From Methylacidiphilales bacterium (GTDB lineage: Bacteria; Verrucomicrobiota; Verrucomicrobiia; Methylacidiphilales; UBA1321), in NCBI GenBank assembly GCA_021272165.1, contig JAJSLK010000084.1, positions 1-35,141 of the forward strand: a stretch of DNA of 35,141 nt, given 5' to 3'. The position numbers and the translations under genes were made by a program. Of the stretch, positions 35,006-35,141 are shown in pieces (position 1 is the stretch's first letter; each line of letters starts with the position of its first letter). Under the pieces are notes generated by a model that was not told where the DNA came from, ran no database searches, and saw nothing but the letters and a program-made list of their open reading frames with translations.

Positions 35006-35141
35006 ATAGTGTAGTCACGAGATATGAGCCCAGAGAGCGATGCAGCGAATCTGAACGGCGGCGAGGAAGGAGGCGGTTCTTTTGGCGTAACGGGTGGCAA
35101 TACCCCGCCAGCGTTTGAGGTGGAGGAAAGCATTTTCGACG
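35006..35141 (-). mobile_element. IS5-family element, end with transposase C-terminus (partial)
   Basis: The minus strand from 35141 to 35015 encodes VENAFLHLKRWRGIATRYAK followed by RTASFLAAVQIRCIALWAHIS and a TGA stop. RWRGIATRYAKRTASF is the C-terminal hallmark of IS5-family (IS427-like group) DDE transposases. The sequence tagtgtagtcacgag just before the stop (about 35008-35022) is a good candidate for the terminal inverted repeat. The rest of the element lies outside the window. Confidence 0.85.

Overview
The window reads as a GC-rich chromosomal segment of a Gram-negative bacterium. Envelope functions that imply an outer membrane are present: a LolC/E-type permease, ExbB/ExbD, a periplasmic-type amidase and a PpiD/SurA-like chaperone. 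The mix of a zinc-ribbon transmembrane Ser/Thr kinase, a bacterial GH63-like glucosidase, a GldA/F/G-like ABC operon with a DUF4340 protein, and tandem CNB-PATAN proteins points to the PVC superphylum, most likely Verrucomicrobiota. This placement is an inference from gene content; no rRNA or species marker was available.

Layout, left to right. (1) 1-89 is the tail of an IS110-type transposase. (2) 145-4959, all on the minus strand, holds two tandem CNB-PATAN proteins, a 146-bp palindromic element, then a PHP phosphoesterase, a DUF192 protein and a LolC/E permease that look like one operon. (3) 4960-10494 holds repeats, an amidase, a PpiD-like foldase, an unknown membrane protein, exbB-exbD and tRNA-Ala(CGC). 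(4) 10495-15000 holds fumC, a 267-bp palindromic element that runs into the 3' end of a small membrane-protein gene, a CAP-domain secreted protein and a siroheme nitrite/sulfite reductase. (5) 15019-21911 holds a GH63-like glucosidase, a three-gene Rieske operon with two small unknown proteins, a class IV aminotransferase, a Bcp-type peroxiredoxin, a transglutaminase-like protein and a fatty acid desaturase. (6) 21912-27508 holds a second palindromic element, an RluA-family pseudouridine synthase, the kinase, a ferredoxin, pgsA and der. (7) 27526-32606 is a four-gene minus-strand ABC operon. (8) 32753-35005 is a plus-strand run of an orphan ParA, a nucleotidyltransferase-like protein and a 330-aa unknown partner, stopping at the edge of an IS5-type element that leaves the window.

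Most genes are housekeeping or envelope genes packed tail to tail with 0-20 bp between them. The points of most interest are: the nucleotidyltransferase-like gene and its overlapping partner between parA and an IS element; palindromic elements whose flanking TA falls inside the stop codons of neighbouring genes; the 267-bp palindrome that supplies the C-terminus of a small membrane protein; the kinase with a C-terminal beta-rich external domain; and several genes whose promoter-like -10 box ends 7-9 nt before the start codon, suggesting leaderless mRNAs.
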